Shown: positions 1 through 9,334, counted from the first letter of the stretch. The stretch is DNA of 64,000 nt from Ornithinimicrobium sufpigmenti (GCF_004322775.1 NZ_CP036403.1:930001-994000); one strand, 5' to 3'. The notes: generated by a model not told the origin, from the letters alone. Numbers and translations are program-made.

Positions 1-57
1 CTGGACCAGAAGGTGACCGAGGCCTCCGCGGCCGTCGCCCGACTGATCCGCTCCTGA
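1..57 (+). CDS. CsoR-family metal-sensing repressor, C-terminal end only
   Basis: Only the last 18 codons are in the window; the reading frame enters at base 1 and stops at TGA 55-57. The tail VTEASAAVARLIRS closely matches the tail [14 protein letters not shown] of the complete CsoR-type repressor at 9016-9294, which is the basis of the call. CsoR proteins are four-helix DNA-binding tetramers that release their operator on binding Cu(I). A CopZ-like chaperone follows 35 bp downstream, the usual csoR-copZ order. No metal ligand is visible in the fragment. Confidence 0.6.
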   Translation: MDQKVTEASAAVARLIRS

Positions 58-92
58 AACCCCGCCCTGACAACGACCGAGAGAAGAGCCAC

Positions 93-428
93 ATGGACAT
101 CGCGAACACCGCGAGCACCCAGCTGCCGATGGCCCAGGCCGACGGCTGCGCCTGCTGCGCAGCGCCCGACAGCAGCACCACTTCCACCACAGTCCAGGAG
201 GACACGATGAACAGCCAGACCCTCGCCGTCGCCGGTATGACCTGTGGTCACTGCGCCAGCGCCGTGAGCACCGAACTACAGAGCCTGCCCGGTGTGACCG
301 ACGTGACCGTTGACCTGGTCGCTGGCGGCACGTCCACCGTCAGGGTCGCCAGCCAGACGCCGCTGGCTCAGGCAGACATCGCCGCAGCTCTGGACGAGGC
401 CGGCGACTACCAGCTCGTCAACAGCTGA
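93..428 (+). CDS. copZ: CopZ-like heavy-metal-associated (HMA) copper chaperone
   Basis: Predicted 111-residue cytosolic Cu(I) chaperone. The HMA fold occupies roughly residues 42-110, with the metal loop GMTCGHC at about residue 48; the two cysteines bind Cu(I) for delivery to the CopA-type ATPase. The first 38 residues carry a second cysteine cluster, CACCAAP, not part of the HMA fold. A stronger ribosome binding site (AGGAGG) sits before an internal ATG at 207, so a 73-residue HMA-only form may be made as well or instead. It probably shares a transcript with the CsoR tail just upstream. Confidence 0.85.
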   Translation: MDIANTASTQLPMAQADGCACCAAPDSSTTSTTVQEDTMNSQTLAVAGMTCGHCASAVSTELQSLPGVTDVTVDLVAGGTSTVRVASQTPLAQADIAAALDEAGDYQLVNS

Positions 429-464
429 GCACCGGTGCGCCAGCCCGCGGCGGACGAGCAGGCC

Positions 465-494
465 GACCGGTGTTCCAATGAGACCGGTGTTCCA
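465..494 (+). repeat. 13-bp tandem direct repeat
   Basis: GACCGGTGTTCCA occurs at 465-477 and again at 482-494, separated by four bases. It lies between the convergent ends of the copZ-like gene and the broken copper-storage gene. No hairpin or coding function is apparent. Confidence 0.5.
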
Positions 495-507
495 GTCGGG
501 TGCCGGC

Positions 508-928
508 TCAAGTCAACCGAGGTCGGCGAGCAGTTCCGGCGCACGCCGTTTCGCACCGTCGGCAAGCGTCGGCGTATACCTGGCAGTGCTCGTGCATCTG
601 GGCATGCTGAGCGCACTCCTCGGCGCAGACTCGGCACGCTTCCCGGCACGCCTCAAGCAACGCCCGGGTGGTCTCGATGTTGACACCAGTCTGGCGAGAC
701 AGGACGTTGCCGGGTGGCCGCCGCGCAGACATCGGCGCAGTCGAGGTTCTTGCGGATGCAGGTGATGAGCTCAGCCACCATGTCCTCGCCCAGGCAGGCG
801 TCTGCGCAGGCGGTACAGATCTGGGCACACTCGAAGCACGCCGCGATGCATTCCGCCACCTTCTCTTGGTCTATCGAACCCAGGTCTTTGGGGTGAGTCT
901 CCAGCATCCTGGTCACCTGGTGAGTCAT
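508..928 (-). pseudogene. Csp3-type four-helix-bundle copper storage protein, frameshifted
   Basis: Leftward gene with ATG at 928-926 after a good AAGGAGGGA site. The N-terminal half has the Cys-rich helices of cytosolic copper storage proteins (FECAQICTACADAC at about residues 31-44). Near base 720 the frame breaks; the rest (EACREACRVCAEECAQ onward) continues in another frame to a stop at 508. Against the intact paralogue at 15566-15976 there are about four extra bases between the CADVC motif and GNVLS. The result is a truncated protein keeping nine or so cysteines. Family role: Cu(I) ions are stored inside the four-helix bundle by cysteine pairs. A sequencing error is an alternative explanation. 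Confidence 0.75.
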
Positions 929-1137
929 CAGTCCCTCCTTCGTCCGGACTGCGTCTTGGCCCTGTTCAGGGCTCGTGAGGGCAAGCCCAGGAAGGCCTAC
1001 CGCTTCTGCGACGGTAGGGAATGCTGCTGAGCCTGCCACCGATGACGCACCCGTGACCGGGAGCGGAAGCAACGTCCATGGCTGACGGTGAGGGGCACTG
1101 GCAGGTTGCTTTTGCGACGCGATGGGAGTTCGGAGTC

Positions 1138-2271
1138 TCAGGCGGGCTGGGGCGGGGCGGGCAGGCTGACGCTGAAGGTGGCGCCCTGCCTGGGTCCGTC
1201 GCTGCTCGCGGTGATGGAGCCGCCATGGGCATCGATGATGGCCTTGCTGATCGTCAGGCCGATGCCGGAGCCGGAACGTTCCCGGTTGCGTGCGCTGTCA
1301 CCTCGGTAGAACCGCTCGAAGACGTGCGGCAGTTGCGCCGCGGTGATCCCTTCGCCGTCGTCACGGACGGTGAGCACCACCTCTGAACCGTCGCGGTAGG
1401 CAGCAAGCGACACGGTGCCTCCGGTGGGGGTGTGGCGCAAGGCGTTGGTGAGCAGGTTGGTGAGGACCTGGCCGACCCGGCCGGGGTCGACCTCGACGAG
1501 AACGTCCTCCAGGACGCGGGAACCCTCGGTCTGCAGATGAACGCCCTTGGTGGCGTAGGGCTCGCGCAGGGCGTCGGCGGCGGCGGAGTACAGCTCGGCC
1601 ACGGAGACGGGGCGGCGGTCGAGGACGAGGCGTCCCTCCTCGGCCCTAGACACTTCGTCGATGTCGTCGGCGAGCCGGGCCAGCCGGGCGGTCTGCTCGG
1701 TCAGGACGGCTCTGGCTTCGGGCCCCAGGTCGATGATCCCGTCGGTGAGGCCTTCGTGGTAGGCGGCGAGGGTCGCGATCGGGGTGCGGAGCTCGTGCGC
1801 GAGGTCGGACAGCAGCCGTCGGCGGGTGTCCTCCACCCCCTCGAGGCGGACGGCCATGACGTTGAACGCGGAGGCGAGGGTGTCGAGCTCGGTGCCGGAT
1901 CCGGTGATGGACACCCTCGCGGCGTAGTGACCGCGGGCGAGCTCGCGGGCGGCGTGCGTCAGCTCGGTCAGAGGGCGGCGCAGGAGACGGGCGAGGACCC
2001 AGGTGACCGCGCCGGCCGCGAGAAGGGAGATCAGCAGTCCCCAGCCCAGGGAGATCCGCGAGGCGTCCTGGTAGGCAAGCTCGATGTGGGCCAGCTCGGG
2101 GGAGCCCTCGGGGTGACCGGCCTGCAACAGGTGGTTGCGGAAGATCGGCGGGCCGACCACGGCGGCGACGAGGCCGACCGTCAGGGCGCCGGCGAGCAGC
2201 ACGATCGTCTGGCCGATGAGCAGCCGCGTCGCCAGCCCCCGGTGCATCAACGGTCGACGTGACCCGCTCAT
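1138..2271 (-). CDS. Two-component sensor histidine kinase
   Basis: 377-residue membrane kinase. Two transmembrane segments (about 14-42 and 73-97) flank a short extracytoplasmic loop of about 30 residues. HAMP spans about 95-148, HisKA carries the phospho-acceptor in DLAHELRTPIA (His159), and the ATPase has N-box NLLTNALRHT and G-boxes DDGEGI and GSGIGLTISKAI. Its ATG overlaps the stop of the response regulator (ATGA), so the two are translationally coupled. Such a short sensor loop is typical of metal or envelope-stress kinases of the CusS/BaeS group. The copper context makes copper or envelope redox stress the likely signal, but no sequence feature proves the ligand. Confidence 0.92.
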   Translation of the reverse strand: MSGSRRPLMHRGLATRLLIGQTIVLLAGALTVGLVAAVVGPPIFRNHLLQAGHPEGSPELAHIELAYQDASRISLGWGLLISLLAAGAVTWVLARLLRRPLTELTHAARELARGHYAARVSITGSGTELDTLASAFNVMAVRLEGVEDTRRRLLSDLAHELRTPIATLAAYHEGLTDGIIDLGPEARAVLTEQTARLARLADDIDEVSRAEEGRLVLDRRPVSVAELYSAAADALREPYATKGVHLQTEGSRVLEDVLVEVDPGRVGQVLTNLLTNALRHTPTGGTVSLAAYRDGSEVVLTVRDDGEGITAAQLPHVFERFYRGDSARNRERSGSGIGLTISKAIIDAHGGSITASSDGPRQGATFSVSLPAPPQPA

Positions 2272-2990
2272 CCCTGGCCCATCCGGTATCCCACCCCGCG
2301 CACGGTGGTGATGTAGCGGGCTGTCTCGGGGTCGTCGCCGAGCTTGCGGCGAAGGTGTGCGATGTGGGAGTCGACCAGGTGCTCATCGCCGACCCAACCA
2401 CCGCCCCATACCTCCTCGATCAGCTGGCGCCGGGAGAACGCGTTGCGGGGGCGGGAGGCCAGGGTGATCAGCAGGTCGCGCTGGATCGGCGTCAGGTCGA
2501 CCCGTTCGCCCGCCAGGTGGACCTCGAGGCCGGCCGAGTCGATGTGCAGGTCGCCGAAGACCCAGACCGGCTCGTGGGCGTAGGCGCGGGCGGCGGAGCC
2601 CGTGCGCGGTCGGCGCAGCACGGCCTGCACGCGCGCGACGAGCTCGCGCATGCTGAACGGTTTGGTCACGTAGTCGTCGGCGCCCACGGACAGGCCGATG
2701 AGCCGGTCGACCTCGTCGGAGCGGGCGGTGACGACCAGGATGTAGCAGTCGGAGAAGGTCCGGATCTGTCGGCACACCTCGATGCCGTCCAGCCCCGGAA
2801 GACCGAGGTCGAGCACGACGACGTCGGGCGCGTGCTCACGCACGGCGGTGAGGGCGTCCGGCCCGGTGTGGACCACGGTTGTCTCGTAGCCGGCCTTGGA
2901 GAGATAGGCCGCTACCATGCCGGCCAGGGCGCGCTCGTCCTCGACGACCAGGACCCGGGCGGCCGGTGCTGGGGTGTTCGCAGGTGCCAT
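2268..2990 (-). CDS. OmpR/PhoB-family response regulator
   Basis: 240 residues. The receiver domain (about 11-125) has the acidic pair VVEDE, phospho-acceptor Asp61 in VVLDLGLPG, the switch Thr in VVTARS and Lys in VTKPFS. The C-terminal winged helix (about 145-236) ends in the typical YITTVRGVGYRM. It is the partner of the histidine kinase that overlaps its 3' end. The gene reads away from the SHOCT/multicopper-oxidase genes, with 150 bp between the two starts containing a 14-mer also found upstream of the thioredoxin-like/CcdA operon. Confidence 0.93.
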   Translation of the reverse strand: MAPANTPAPAARVLVVEDERALAGMVAAYLSKAGYETTVVHTGPDALTAVREHAPDVVVLDLGLPGLDGIEVCRQIRTFSDCYILVVTARSDEVDRLIGLSVGADDYVTKPFSMRELVARVQAVLRRPRTGSAARAYAHEPVWVFGDLHIDSAGLEVHLAGERVDLTPIQRDLLITLASRPRNAFSRRQLIEEVWGGGWVGDEHLVDSHIAHLRRKLGDDPETARYITTVRGVGYRMGQG

Positions 2991-3054
2991 GGCCGCATCC
3001 TCCCCTACGGGCCATCGCCCGCGGCCAGCGCGGGCCCCTGGTGGGTCAGAACTT

Positions 3055-3068
3055 CACCAAACCTCCAT
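3055..3068 (+). promoter_or_regulatory. Shared 14-mer, candidate regulator site (copy 1)
   Basis: CACCAAACCTCCAT lies in the 150-bp gap between the leftward response regulator and the rightward SHOCT gene. The identical 14-mer recurs at 11038-11051 in another divergent intergenic region of the island. Binding by the adjacent OmpR-type regulator is an inference. Confidence 0.45.
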
Positions 3069-3140
3069 GAACTGTGCGCCGGGTGCCAACCATGGGCGTC
3101 AAGACTGCAGAGGAGAGGTAACCGGAGGCGGGAGGTCGAC

Positions 3141-3368
3141 ATGCTGACGCACAGCATGGGCTGGGGCATGTGGCTCCTGATGGCGGTGAGCACGGTGGCG
3201 TTCTGGGGCCTGGTGCTCCTGGTCGTCCGGGCACTGCTCGACGTGCCGAGGGGAGCTCGCCCAGACAGCTCCGCACCCTTCCTGCTGCTGCAGGAGCGCC
3301 TGGCCAGGGGAGAGCTCACCCCGGAACAGTACGAGCAGCACCGTCGTCTCCTGGTCGACGGGCACTGA
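3141..3368 (+). CDS. Small SHOCT-domain membrane protein
   Basis: 75 residues beginning at ATG 3141 after GGAGG. One transmembrane helix (about 8-29, MWLLMAVSTVAFWGLVLLVV) is followed by a C-terminal SHOCT motif (LLQERLARGELTPEQYEQ, about 52-69). SHOCT is a short helical oligomerisation motif often found at protein C-termini; no enzymatic role is known. The gene ends just before the multicopper oxidase and probably shares its transcript. Such peptides commonly accompany actinobacterial copper clusters, but their job is not established. Confidence 0.85.
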   Translation: MLTHSMGWGMWLLMAVSTVAFWGLVLLVVRALLDVPRGARPDSSAPFLLLQERLARGELTPEQYEQHRRLLVDGH

Positions 3369-3401
3369 CAGATGCTCCGACCTTTCCTGGACGGAACCAT
3401 G

Positions 3402-4892
3402 ATCCGTCCCTCACGACGTCAGGTGCTCCTCGCCGGCCTTGGCCTGGGCGCCTCGGCGGCCCTGGCCGCCTGCTCCGGCGACGCCTCGGCGACGCGCCCT
3501 GCTGCGGCCTTCCCGCCCCCCGAGCCCGTGCCACCCTTGTCCGGACAGTCCGTCATGAGCGCCCGCCTGACCGCTCGTCCGGTCACCCTGGACCTGGGCG
3601 GCAGGACGGTGCAGACGTGGGCCTACGGGGACGCCGCCCCCGGCCCGACGTTGCGGGCGAACGCCGGGGACCTGCTGCGGGTCACCCTGGACAACCAGCT
3701 GCCTGCCGATACCACCGTCCACTGGCACGGTGTCCGGCTGGGGCAGCAGGCTGACGGCGTCCCCGGCCTGACGCAGGACCCGGTACGGACGGGGGAGAGC
3801 TTCCTGTACGAGTTCACGGCCCCCGACCCGGGCACCTACTTCTTTCACCCCCATGTCGGTACCCAGCTTGACCGCGGCTTGTACGCGCCACTGATCATCG
3901 AGGACCCGGCCGAACCCGGTGACTACGACCTGGAGTGGGTCGTGGTCCTGGACGACTGGATCGACGGCACCGGCACCACGCCCGAGGAGGTGTTGGAGCA
4001 GCTGGTCGCCGACGGCGCCTCCGGCACCGGCGGCATGGACCACGGGGCGATGGCCGGTATGCACCACGGCTCGATGTCCGTAGGGCTGGGCGAGGCCCCC
4101 TGGGGTGCCGACACCGGTGACGTGACCTACCCCCACTACCTCATCAATGGCAAGCTGCCCAGCGACCCGCCGGTCCTGCAGGCTCGGGCCGGGCAGCGGG
4201 TGCGGCTGCGGATCATCAGCGCCGCGTCGGACACCATCTTCGCGGTCGCCCTGGGCGGGCACCGTATGACCCTCACCCACACTGACGGCTGGCCGCTCAC
4301 ACCGGTGCAGACCGACGCACTCTACATCGGCATGGGGGAGCGGTATGACGCGGTCGTCGCCCTGGAGCCGGGGGTGTTCCCGCTCGTGGCGCGGCCGGTG
4401 GGAAAGAGCACGGGCGGGCAGGGGCTGGCGGTGATCCGCACGGGCACCGGTTCTGTGCCCGCGGCCGACGTGACCCTGAGCGAGCTGGGCGGGAGGGTTC
4501 TGGCCGGCTCGCAGCTGGAGCCGGACGACGCGGTCCGGCTGCCTGCCAAGCGTCCCGACGTCACGGAGGCGTTGAGGCTCGGAGGGTCGATGGCGCCCTA
4601 CCTGTGGACGATCAACGGCGCGGCGTACGGGCAGAACGAGCCGCTGCGGGTGGCGGCCGGGCAGCGCCTGCGGCTCAACGCGGTGAACATGACGATGATG
4701 CCGCACCCGTTGCACCTGCACGGGCACACCTTCGCGCTGCCCAACGGGCTGCGCAAGGACACCCTGTTGATGGCGCCTATGGAGTCCGTGTCGCTCGACC
4801 TCGACGCCGACAATCCTGGCGACTGGCTGGTCCACTGTCACAACATCTATCACGCCGAGGCCGGGATGATGATCGACCTGAGGTACTCATGA
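3402..4892 (+). CDS. Tat-exported multicopper oxidase
   Basis: 496-residue oxidase. All four copper-site motifs are present: HWHG, FFHPHVGT, HPLHLHGHTF and HCHNIYHAEAGMM. These form the type 1 and trinuclear centres that oxidise substrate and reduce O2 to water. The N-terminus has a Tat motif (SRRQVLLAG) and lipobox-like LAAC, so it is probably a translocated lipoprotein. A His/Met-rich loop (GMDHGAMAGMHHGSM, about residue 216) is like the methionine-rich inserts of CueO-type cuprous oxidases. Start 3402 gives a normal short Tat n-region; 3372 is an upstream alternative. Its stop overlaps the next gene (ATGA). Likely role: oxidising toxic Cu(I) outside the membrane. Confidence 0.93.
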   Translation: MRPSRRQVLLAGLGLGASAALAACSGDASATRPAAAFPPPEPVPPLSGQSVMSARLTARPVTLDLGGRTVQTWAYGDAAPGPTLRANAGDLLRVTLDNQLPADTTVHWHGVRLGQQADGVPGLTQDPVRTGESFLYEFTAPDPGTYFFHPHVGTQLDRGLYAPLIIEDPAEPGDYDLEWVVVLDDWIDGTGTTPEEVLEQLVADGASGTGGMDHGAMAGMHHGSMSVGLGEAPWGADTGDVTYPHYLINGKLPSDPPVLQARAGQRVRLRIISAASDTIFAVALGGHRMTLTHTDGWPLTPVQTDALYIGMGERYDAVVALEPGVFPLVARPVGKSTGGQGLAVIRTGTGSVPAADVTLSELGGRVLAGSQLEPDDAVRLPAKRPDVTEALRLGGSMAPYLWTINGAAYGQNEPLRVAAGQRLRLNAVNMTMMPHPLHLHGHTFALPNGLRKDTLLMAPMESVSLDLDADNPGDWLVHCHNIYHAEAGMMIDLRYS

Positions 4893-5746
4893 GCGCCCGC
4901 GCGCGGCGCACGCACCGGGGTCTCGCGGCGGCGGCCGGGATCCTTGGCCTCGCCCTCGCGGGGTGCTCCCCGACGGCCGACAAGAACCCGACGGAGGGGG
5001 ACGCGCAGGAGATCGCGATCACTCACATCCACGCCGCCGTCCGCGACCCGGGCAGTGGGGACCTGCTGCTTGCCACGCACGAGGGTCTCTTCCGCCAGGT
5101 CGGCATCGACCTGGTCGCCGTCGGCCCGGTCATGGACCTGATGAGCTTCGCCGTTGACGCCGACGGGACCTACTACGCCTCCGGCCACCCCGGCCTGCAG
5201 ACCGACCTTCCCGAGCCGCTGGGGCTGCTCACCTCCGCGGACGGGGGGATGACCTGGACCGTGGCCTCACGCGGCGGGGAGTCGGACTTCCATGCCTTGA
5301 CCACCTCCGGCAGCACCGTGGTCGGCTACGACGGGACGTTGCGCACCTCCTCCGACCGCCGCACCTGGCACGAACGCTCGATCACCGCGCCGCCCCGCGC
5401 TCTCGCTGCCTCCCCGGGCGGGACGCTGCTGGCCACCACGGCCGCAGGCCTGCTGCGCAGCACCGACGACGGTGCCACCTGGGACGCCTTAGCCCCGCCG
5501 GAGCCGGCCGTGCTGGTGGCCTGGGCCGACGCGAGCACCGTGGTGGCCCTGACCACCGGCGGCAAGGTCGCTACCAGCACCGACGAGGGGCAGAGCTGGT
5601 CCCTGGGGGCGGCCGTGCTCGGCGAGGCAGCGGCCCTGTCCGCCAGCCGTAGCGACGATGGATCCCTGGAGGTGATCGCCGTGGTCGGTGACAGCGTGAT
5701 CCGCACCCTGGACGAGGGCGTCACCACTGAGGTCCTCGTGCAGTAA
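4889..5746 (+). CDS. BNR/sialidase-fold lipoprotein (F510_1955-like)
   Basis: 285 residues. Lipoprotein signal with lipobox LALAGCSP (about 17-24), then a beta-propeller with Asp-box-like repeats (SADGGMTWT, SSDRRTWHE, STDDGATWD, STDEGQSWS). The opening THIHAAVRDPGSGDLLLATH is typical of the F510_1955 glycosylhydrolase-like group. Asp boxes are structural, so enzymatic activity cannot be read from them. It is translationally coupled to the multicopper oxidase, suggesting a joint role on the outer face of the membrane, perhaps as scaffold or copper carrier. That role is inference. Confidence 0.8.
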   Translation: MSARARRTHRGLAAAAGILGLALAGCSPTADKNPTEGDAQEIAITHIHAAVRDPGSGDLLLATHEGLFRQVGIDLVAVGPVMDLMSFAVDADGTYYASGHPGLQTDLPEPLGLLTSADGGMTWTVASRGGESDFHALTTSGSTVVGYDGTLRTSSDRRTWHERSITAPPRALAASPGGTLLATTAAGLLRSTDDGATWDALAPPEPAVLVAWADASTVVALTTGGKVATSTDEGQSWSLGAAVLGEAAALSASRSDDGSLEVIAVVGDSVIRTLDEGVTTEVLVQ

Positions 5747-5776
5747 CCGCATACATGACCAAGGAGAGCGGCACTC

Positions 5777-6043
5777 ATGCGACACCACGACCCCCCGGGC
5801 ACCCCACGTCCCACCCTGGACGAGCCGCCTCCCGTGCTGCCGTCGCCGGACCACGCAGGCCAGGGGTATCAGCACGGCCAGCTGATGTGGCTCATGTGCG
5901 TGCCCATGCTTGCCCTGGTCGGCGTCCTGATCGCCACCGGGGCATGGGGAACCGGTGGCGTCGTCTATGCGCTGGCCTGCGTGGCAATGATGGTGGGCCT
6001 GATGCTGTGGATGAGGCATGGCAGCGGGCCGAGGGGCCGTTGA
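5777..6043 (+). CDS. Small two-helix membrane protein
   Basis: 88 residues, preceded by AAGGAGA. A proline- and histidine-rich cytosolic or periplasmic N-terminus (about 1-37) is followed by two closely spaced hydrophobic segments (about 39-56 and 60-77) rich in Met (MWLMCVPML, ACVAMMVGLMLWM). It resembles the short DUF2933-like proteins of copper clusters in general shape only. It follows the BNR lipoprotein by 30 bp and likely closes that operon. Function unknown. Confidence 0.7.
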   Translation: MRHHDPPGTPRPTLDEPPPVLPSPDHAGQGYQHGQLMWLMCVPMLALVGVLIATGAWGTGGVVYALACVAMMVGLMLWMRHGSGPRGR

Positions 6044-6148
6044 CCGGCTTGACGGCAGAGTCAACCTAAGTTCGCTGGCCATGCACCGCCACCGAATCTC
6101 CACCTTTCAACCACTGGACCAACACACGGGTGGTTGTATCTTCTAGGT

Positions 6149-6165
6149 ATACCCCCCAAGGGTAT
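6149..6165 (+). promoter_or_regulatory. CsoR-like operator
   Basis: Inverted repeat ATACCC-N5-GGGTAT, within GTATACCCCCCAAGGGTAT. This matches the G/C-tract palindrome flanked by ATAC/GTAT recognised by actinobacterial CsoR repressors. It lies 50 bp before the ATG of the copper ATPase, and the ATPase gene overlaps a csoR gene, so an autoregulatory copper circuit is the simplest reading. Confidence 0.8.
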
Positions 6166-6214
6166 TGACGCTTACCAAGCGGGCTTCGACGAGTCGCCGA
6201 GAGGAAACACGATC

Positions 6215-9019
6215 ATGGATGTCCTGTTGACAGTGGCCACGGCCACCGTGCTGACGGTCTTGACGGGCTGGTACTTCTTCGGCCCCAAGAAGTCTCGGCG
6301 CGCGGAGCTGGAGGGTGGGCGTCAGGTCGTCACAGTGACCGTCAAGGGCGGCTACAGCCCCGATCTGGTCGAGGTTGTCCAGGGCGTGCCCGTCCGCCTG
6401 GTCTTCGACCGGCAGGAGAGCGGCGACTGTTCCTCCCGGCTGGTCCTTCCCGATTTCCGGATCAACCAGGCGCTTCCGGCATACGCCAGTACCACAGTGG
6501 ACTTCACCCCCCAGCAGACCGGAGAGTTCGGGTTCGCCTGCGGGATGAACATGCTCCAGGGCAGGGTCCGGGTGGTGGCCGGTGACACGGCGGAGCCGGG
6601 GGACGGGCCTGCCGCGCCGCCTCGTATCGACGGGGAGCCTGAGTCGGCCGATTCAGCCGAGCCAGGACCGCAGGATAGCTCCGACCTCGGGTTGACCGAG
6701 GACGCGGAGGCAGCCGAGCGGGCCGTCGAGATCACGGACCTGCGACGGCGGGTGATCGTCGGCGTGATCTTGAGCCTTCCCCTGGTCTTCGCGGTGATGG
6801 CGCACGAGGTCTTCGGCGCCACCTGGGTGCCGGACCTACTGATGAACCGCTGGTTCCAGCTGGCCTTGGCCACGCCGATCTTCTTCTACACCGGCTGGCC
6901 GATCCACCGCACCGGCTGGCTGGCCCTGTCCCACCGCACCGCCGAGATGAACTCGCTGATCACGCTGGGCACCATCGCGGCGTACGGCTACAGCGTCGTC
7001 GTCACCTTCGTCCCGTGGGTGCTGCCCGACATCGCCCAGGAGGTCTACTACGAGGCCGTCGCCGTCATCATCACGCTCATCCTCCTTGGCCGGTTGATCG
7101 AGACCAAGGCGAAGGCCGGCACCGGCGAGGCGATCCGGGCGCTGATCGGCCTGCAGCCGCGGACCGCTCGGGTCATCCGCGCGGGCCAGGAGCTGGAGGT
7201 GCAGATCGACGATGTCGTCGTCGGCGACGTCGTCGTGGTCCGCCCGGGGGAGAAGCTGCCGGTCGACGGGGAGGTCCTCGAGGGCTCCTCTGCGGTGGAT
7301 GAGTCGATGGTCACCGGTGAGCCGATCCCGGTCACCAAGACGGCCGGCGACACGGTCATCGGTGCCACGATCAACCAGACGGGCGCGTTCCGGTACACGG
7401 CTACCAAGGTCGGTGCGGAGACGATGCTCGCCCAGATCATCACGTTGGTGCGCGAGGCTCAAGGGTCCAAGGCCCCGATCCAGCGGGTGGTGGACAAGGT
7501 CTCAAGCTACTTCGTGCCGGCCGTGATCATGATCGCCATCTGGACCTTCGCCATCTGGACGCTCGTGGGCCCGCCGCCGGCAGTGATCTTCGCACTGGTC
7601 GCGATGGTGTCGGTGTTGATCATCGCCTGCCCGTGCGCGCTGGGGCTAGCCACGCCCATGTCGATCACCGTCGGCACCGGCAAGGGTGCCACGAACGGCA
7701 TCCTGATCCGCTCCGCAGAGGCGCTGGAGAACGCGCACAAGCTCGACACCGTGGTGCTCGACAAGACAGGCACCATCACCCAGGGTGCCCCCTCATTGAC
7801 CGATGTGCTGCCGGCCCAGGAGTTCTCAGCCCAGGACCTGCTCACACTGGTCGCTGCTGTCGAGGCATCCTCGGAGCACCCGTTGGCGTCCGCGATCGTG
7901 ACCGGGGCCTCACAGCGTGGTCTGAACATTCCTGAGGCAACAGCCTTTGACTCCATCACCGGCCAGGGCGTGCGCGGGCTGGTGGCCGGGCGGGAAGTGC
8001 TGGTCGGCAACGACAGGCTGCTGTCCATCGCGGGCATCGACGCGGCTGCGTTGCATGCCGACCTCCGGCGCTTGGCCCAGGAGGGCAAGACCCCGATGCT
8101 GGTCGCGGTGGACGGTCAGGCCGCGGGCGTCATCGGCGTGGCTGACACCGTCAAGGACGGTTCCGTAGACGCGATCGCGGCCTTGCAGAAGCGCGGCCTC
8201 GAAGTCGTCATGATGACCGGTGACAACCGCGACACCGCAGCGGCTATCGCTCGAACGGTTGGCATCACGCGGGTCCTCGCCGAGGTCATGCCCGAGCACA
8301 AGGCGGCCGAGGTCAGGCGTCTGCAGTCGGAGGGAAAGGTCGTGGGGATGGTCGGCGACGGCATCAACGACGCCCCGGCGCTGGCCCAGGCGGACGTCGG
8401 TTCAGCCATCGGCACGGGCACGGACGTGGCCATCGAGTCCTCCGACATCACCCTGATCTCGGGCAGCCTTCCGGGGGTCGTCACGGCGGTCGACCTGTCC
8501 AAGGCCACGATGCGCAACATCCGACAGAACCTCGTCTTCGCCTTCGGCTACAACGCCATCGGCATCCCTATCGCCGCCGGAGTGCTCTACCCCGCCTTCG
8601 GTTTGCTGCTGAGCCCGATCATTGCCGCCGCGGCCATGGCGCTCTCCTCGCTGTCGGTGGTCGCCAACGCCAACCGGCTGCGTGCCTTTACCCCCACGCC
8701 GCTGCCTACCGTCACCCACGTCCCGACCACGGACCCGGTGGTCGAGCTCGGCGAGGACACCATCCAGGACGACACCATGACCCAGCTCGCGCATGACCGC
8801 GGGCAGCAACGTGTCGCCACCGTCACCGACCCGGTGTGCGGCATGAGCATCGACCCGGCCACCGCCGCGGCCACCCGCGAGCACGACGGAGCCACGTTCC
8901 ACTTCTGCTCCGGGCACTGCGCCGAGGCTTTCGAGGCCGACCCCCACCGGTACGGACAGCCCACCGGCGCCAGTGACGAGCACCGAAGCCACGAGGGTCA
9001 GGCAGGAGCAGGTCGATGA
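6215..9019 (+). CDS. copA: Cu(I) P1B-type ATPase fused to cupredoxin and YHS domains
   Basis: 934 residues. N-terminal membrane helix (about 1-20), cupredoxin-like domain (about 30-120, possible ligands in GDCSS and ACGMNM), then the P1B ATPase: actuator TGEP (about 366), metal site CPC (Cys472-Cys474), phosphorylation loop DKTGT (Asp516), SEHPLAS of the nucleotide domain, and the hinge [12 protein letters not shown] and MALSS in the last membrane helices fit the Cu(I) class. A C-terminal YHS domain (DPVCGMSI, about 872-915) replaces the usual N-terminal HMA. Start 6215 has a GAGAGGAA site; an in-frame upstream ATG at 6134 would place the CsoR box inside the gene. Role: ATP-driven copper export. 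Confidence 0.95.
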   Translation: MDVLLTVATATVLTVLTGWYFFGPKKSRRAELEGGRQVVTVTVKGGYSPDLVEVVQGVPVRLVFDRQESGDCSSRLVLPDFRINQALPAYASTTVDFTPQQTGEFGFACGMNMLQGRVRVVAGDTAEPGDGPAAPPRIDGEPESADSAEPGPQDSSDLGLTEDAEAAERAVEITDLRRRVIVGVILSLPLVFAVMAHEVFGATWVPDLLMNRWFQLALATPIFFYTGWPIHRTGWLALSHRTAEMNSLITLGTIAAYGYSVVVTFVPWVLPDIAQEVYYEAVAVIITLILLGRLIETKAKAGTGEAIRALIGLQPRTARVIRAGQELEVQIDDVVVGDVVVVRPGEKLPVDGEVLEGSSAVDESMVTGEPIPVTKTAGDTVIGATINQTGAFRYTATKVGAETMLAQIITLVREAQGSKAPIQRVVDKVSSYFVPAVIMIAIWTFAIWTLVGPPPAVIFALVAMVSVLIIACPCALGLATPMSITVGTGKGATNGILIRSAEALENAHKLDTVVLDKTGTITQGAPSLTDVLPAQEFSAQDLLTLVAAVEASSEHPLASAIVTGASQRGLNIPEATAFDSITGQGVRGLVAGREVLVGNDRLLSIAGIDAAALHADLRRLAQEGKTPMLVAVDGQAAGVIGVADTVKDGSVDAIAALQKRGLEVVMMTGDNRDTAAAIARTVGITRVLAEVMPEHKAAEVRRLQSEGKVVGMVGDGINDAPALAQADVGSAIGTGTDVAIESSDITLISGSLPGVVTAVDLSKATMRNIRQNLVFAFGYNAIGIPIAAGVLYPAFGLLLSPIIAAAAMALSSLSVVANANRLRAFTPTPLPTVTHVPTTDPVVELGEDTIQDDTMTQLAHDRGQQRVATVTDPVCGMSIDPATAAATREHDGATFHFCSGHCAEAFEADPHRYGQPTGASDEHRSHEGQAGAGR

Positions 9020-9294
9020 GTTCCGTCACCCGCAGCCCGGTCGCGCTCCAGGTGCGCCTGCGCCGGATCGAGGGACAGGTCCGCGGCATCAGCGGCATGG
9101 TGGCGGGCGACGAGGACTGCATCGACATCCTCACCCAGGTCGCAGCGACGACCCGGGCACTACAGGCGGTCGCCCTGCTGCTGCTCGACGACCACCTGCA
9201 CCAGTGTTTCGAGCAACCCGGTGATGCCGCCAGCCCACACGTGGACCAGGTGGAGCAGGCCTCACGAGCGATCGCCCGGCTCGTGCGGAGTTGA
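9016..9294 (+). CDS. csoR: CsoR-family copper-sensing repressor
   Basis: 92 residues, the usual CsoR length, overlapping the ATPase stop (ATGA). The family signature [12 protein letters not shown] is at about 14-25. The Cu(I) ligand set Cys35 (EDC), His60 and Cys64 (DDHLHQC) is intact, matching the C-H-C pattern of true CsoR rather than FrmR or RcnR. The C-terminal helix ends like the fragment at the window's left edge, so two CsoR paralogues flank the island. It likely represses the ATPase through the box at 6149-6165. Confidence 0.92.
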   Translation: MSSVTRSPVALQVRLRRIEGQVRGISGMVAGDEDCIDILTQVAATTRALQAVALLLLDDHLHQCFEQPGDAASPHVDQVEQASRAIARLVRS

Positions 9295-9334
9295 TGACAC
9301 TGAACATCTGCGTCCCTGAACGAGGAGGAGTGAC

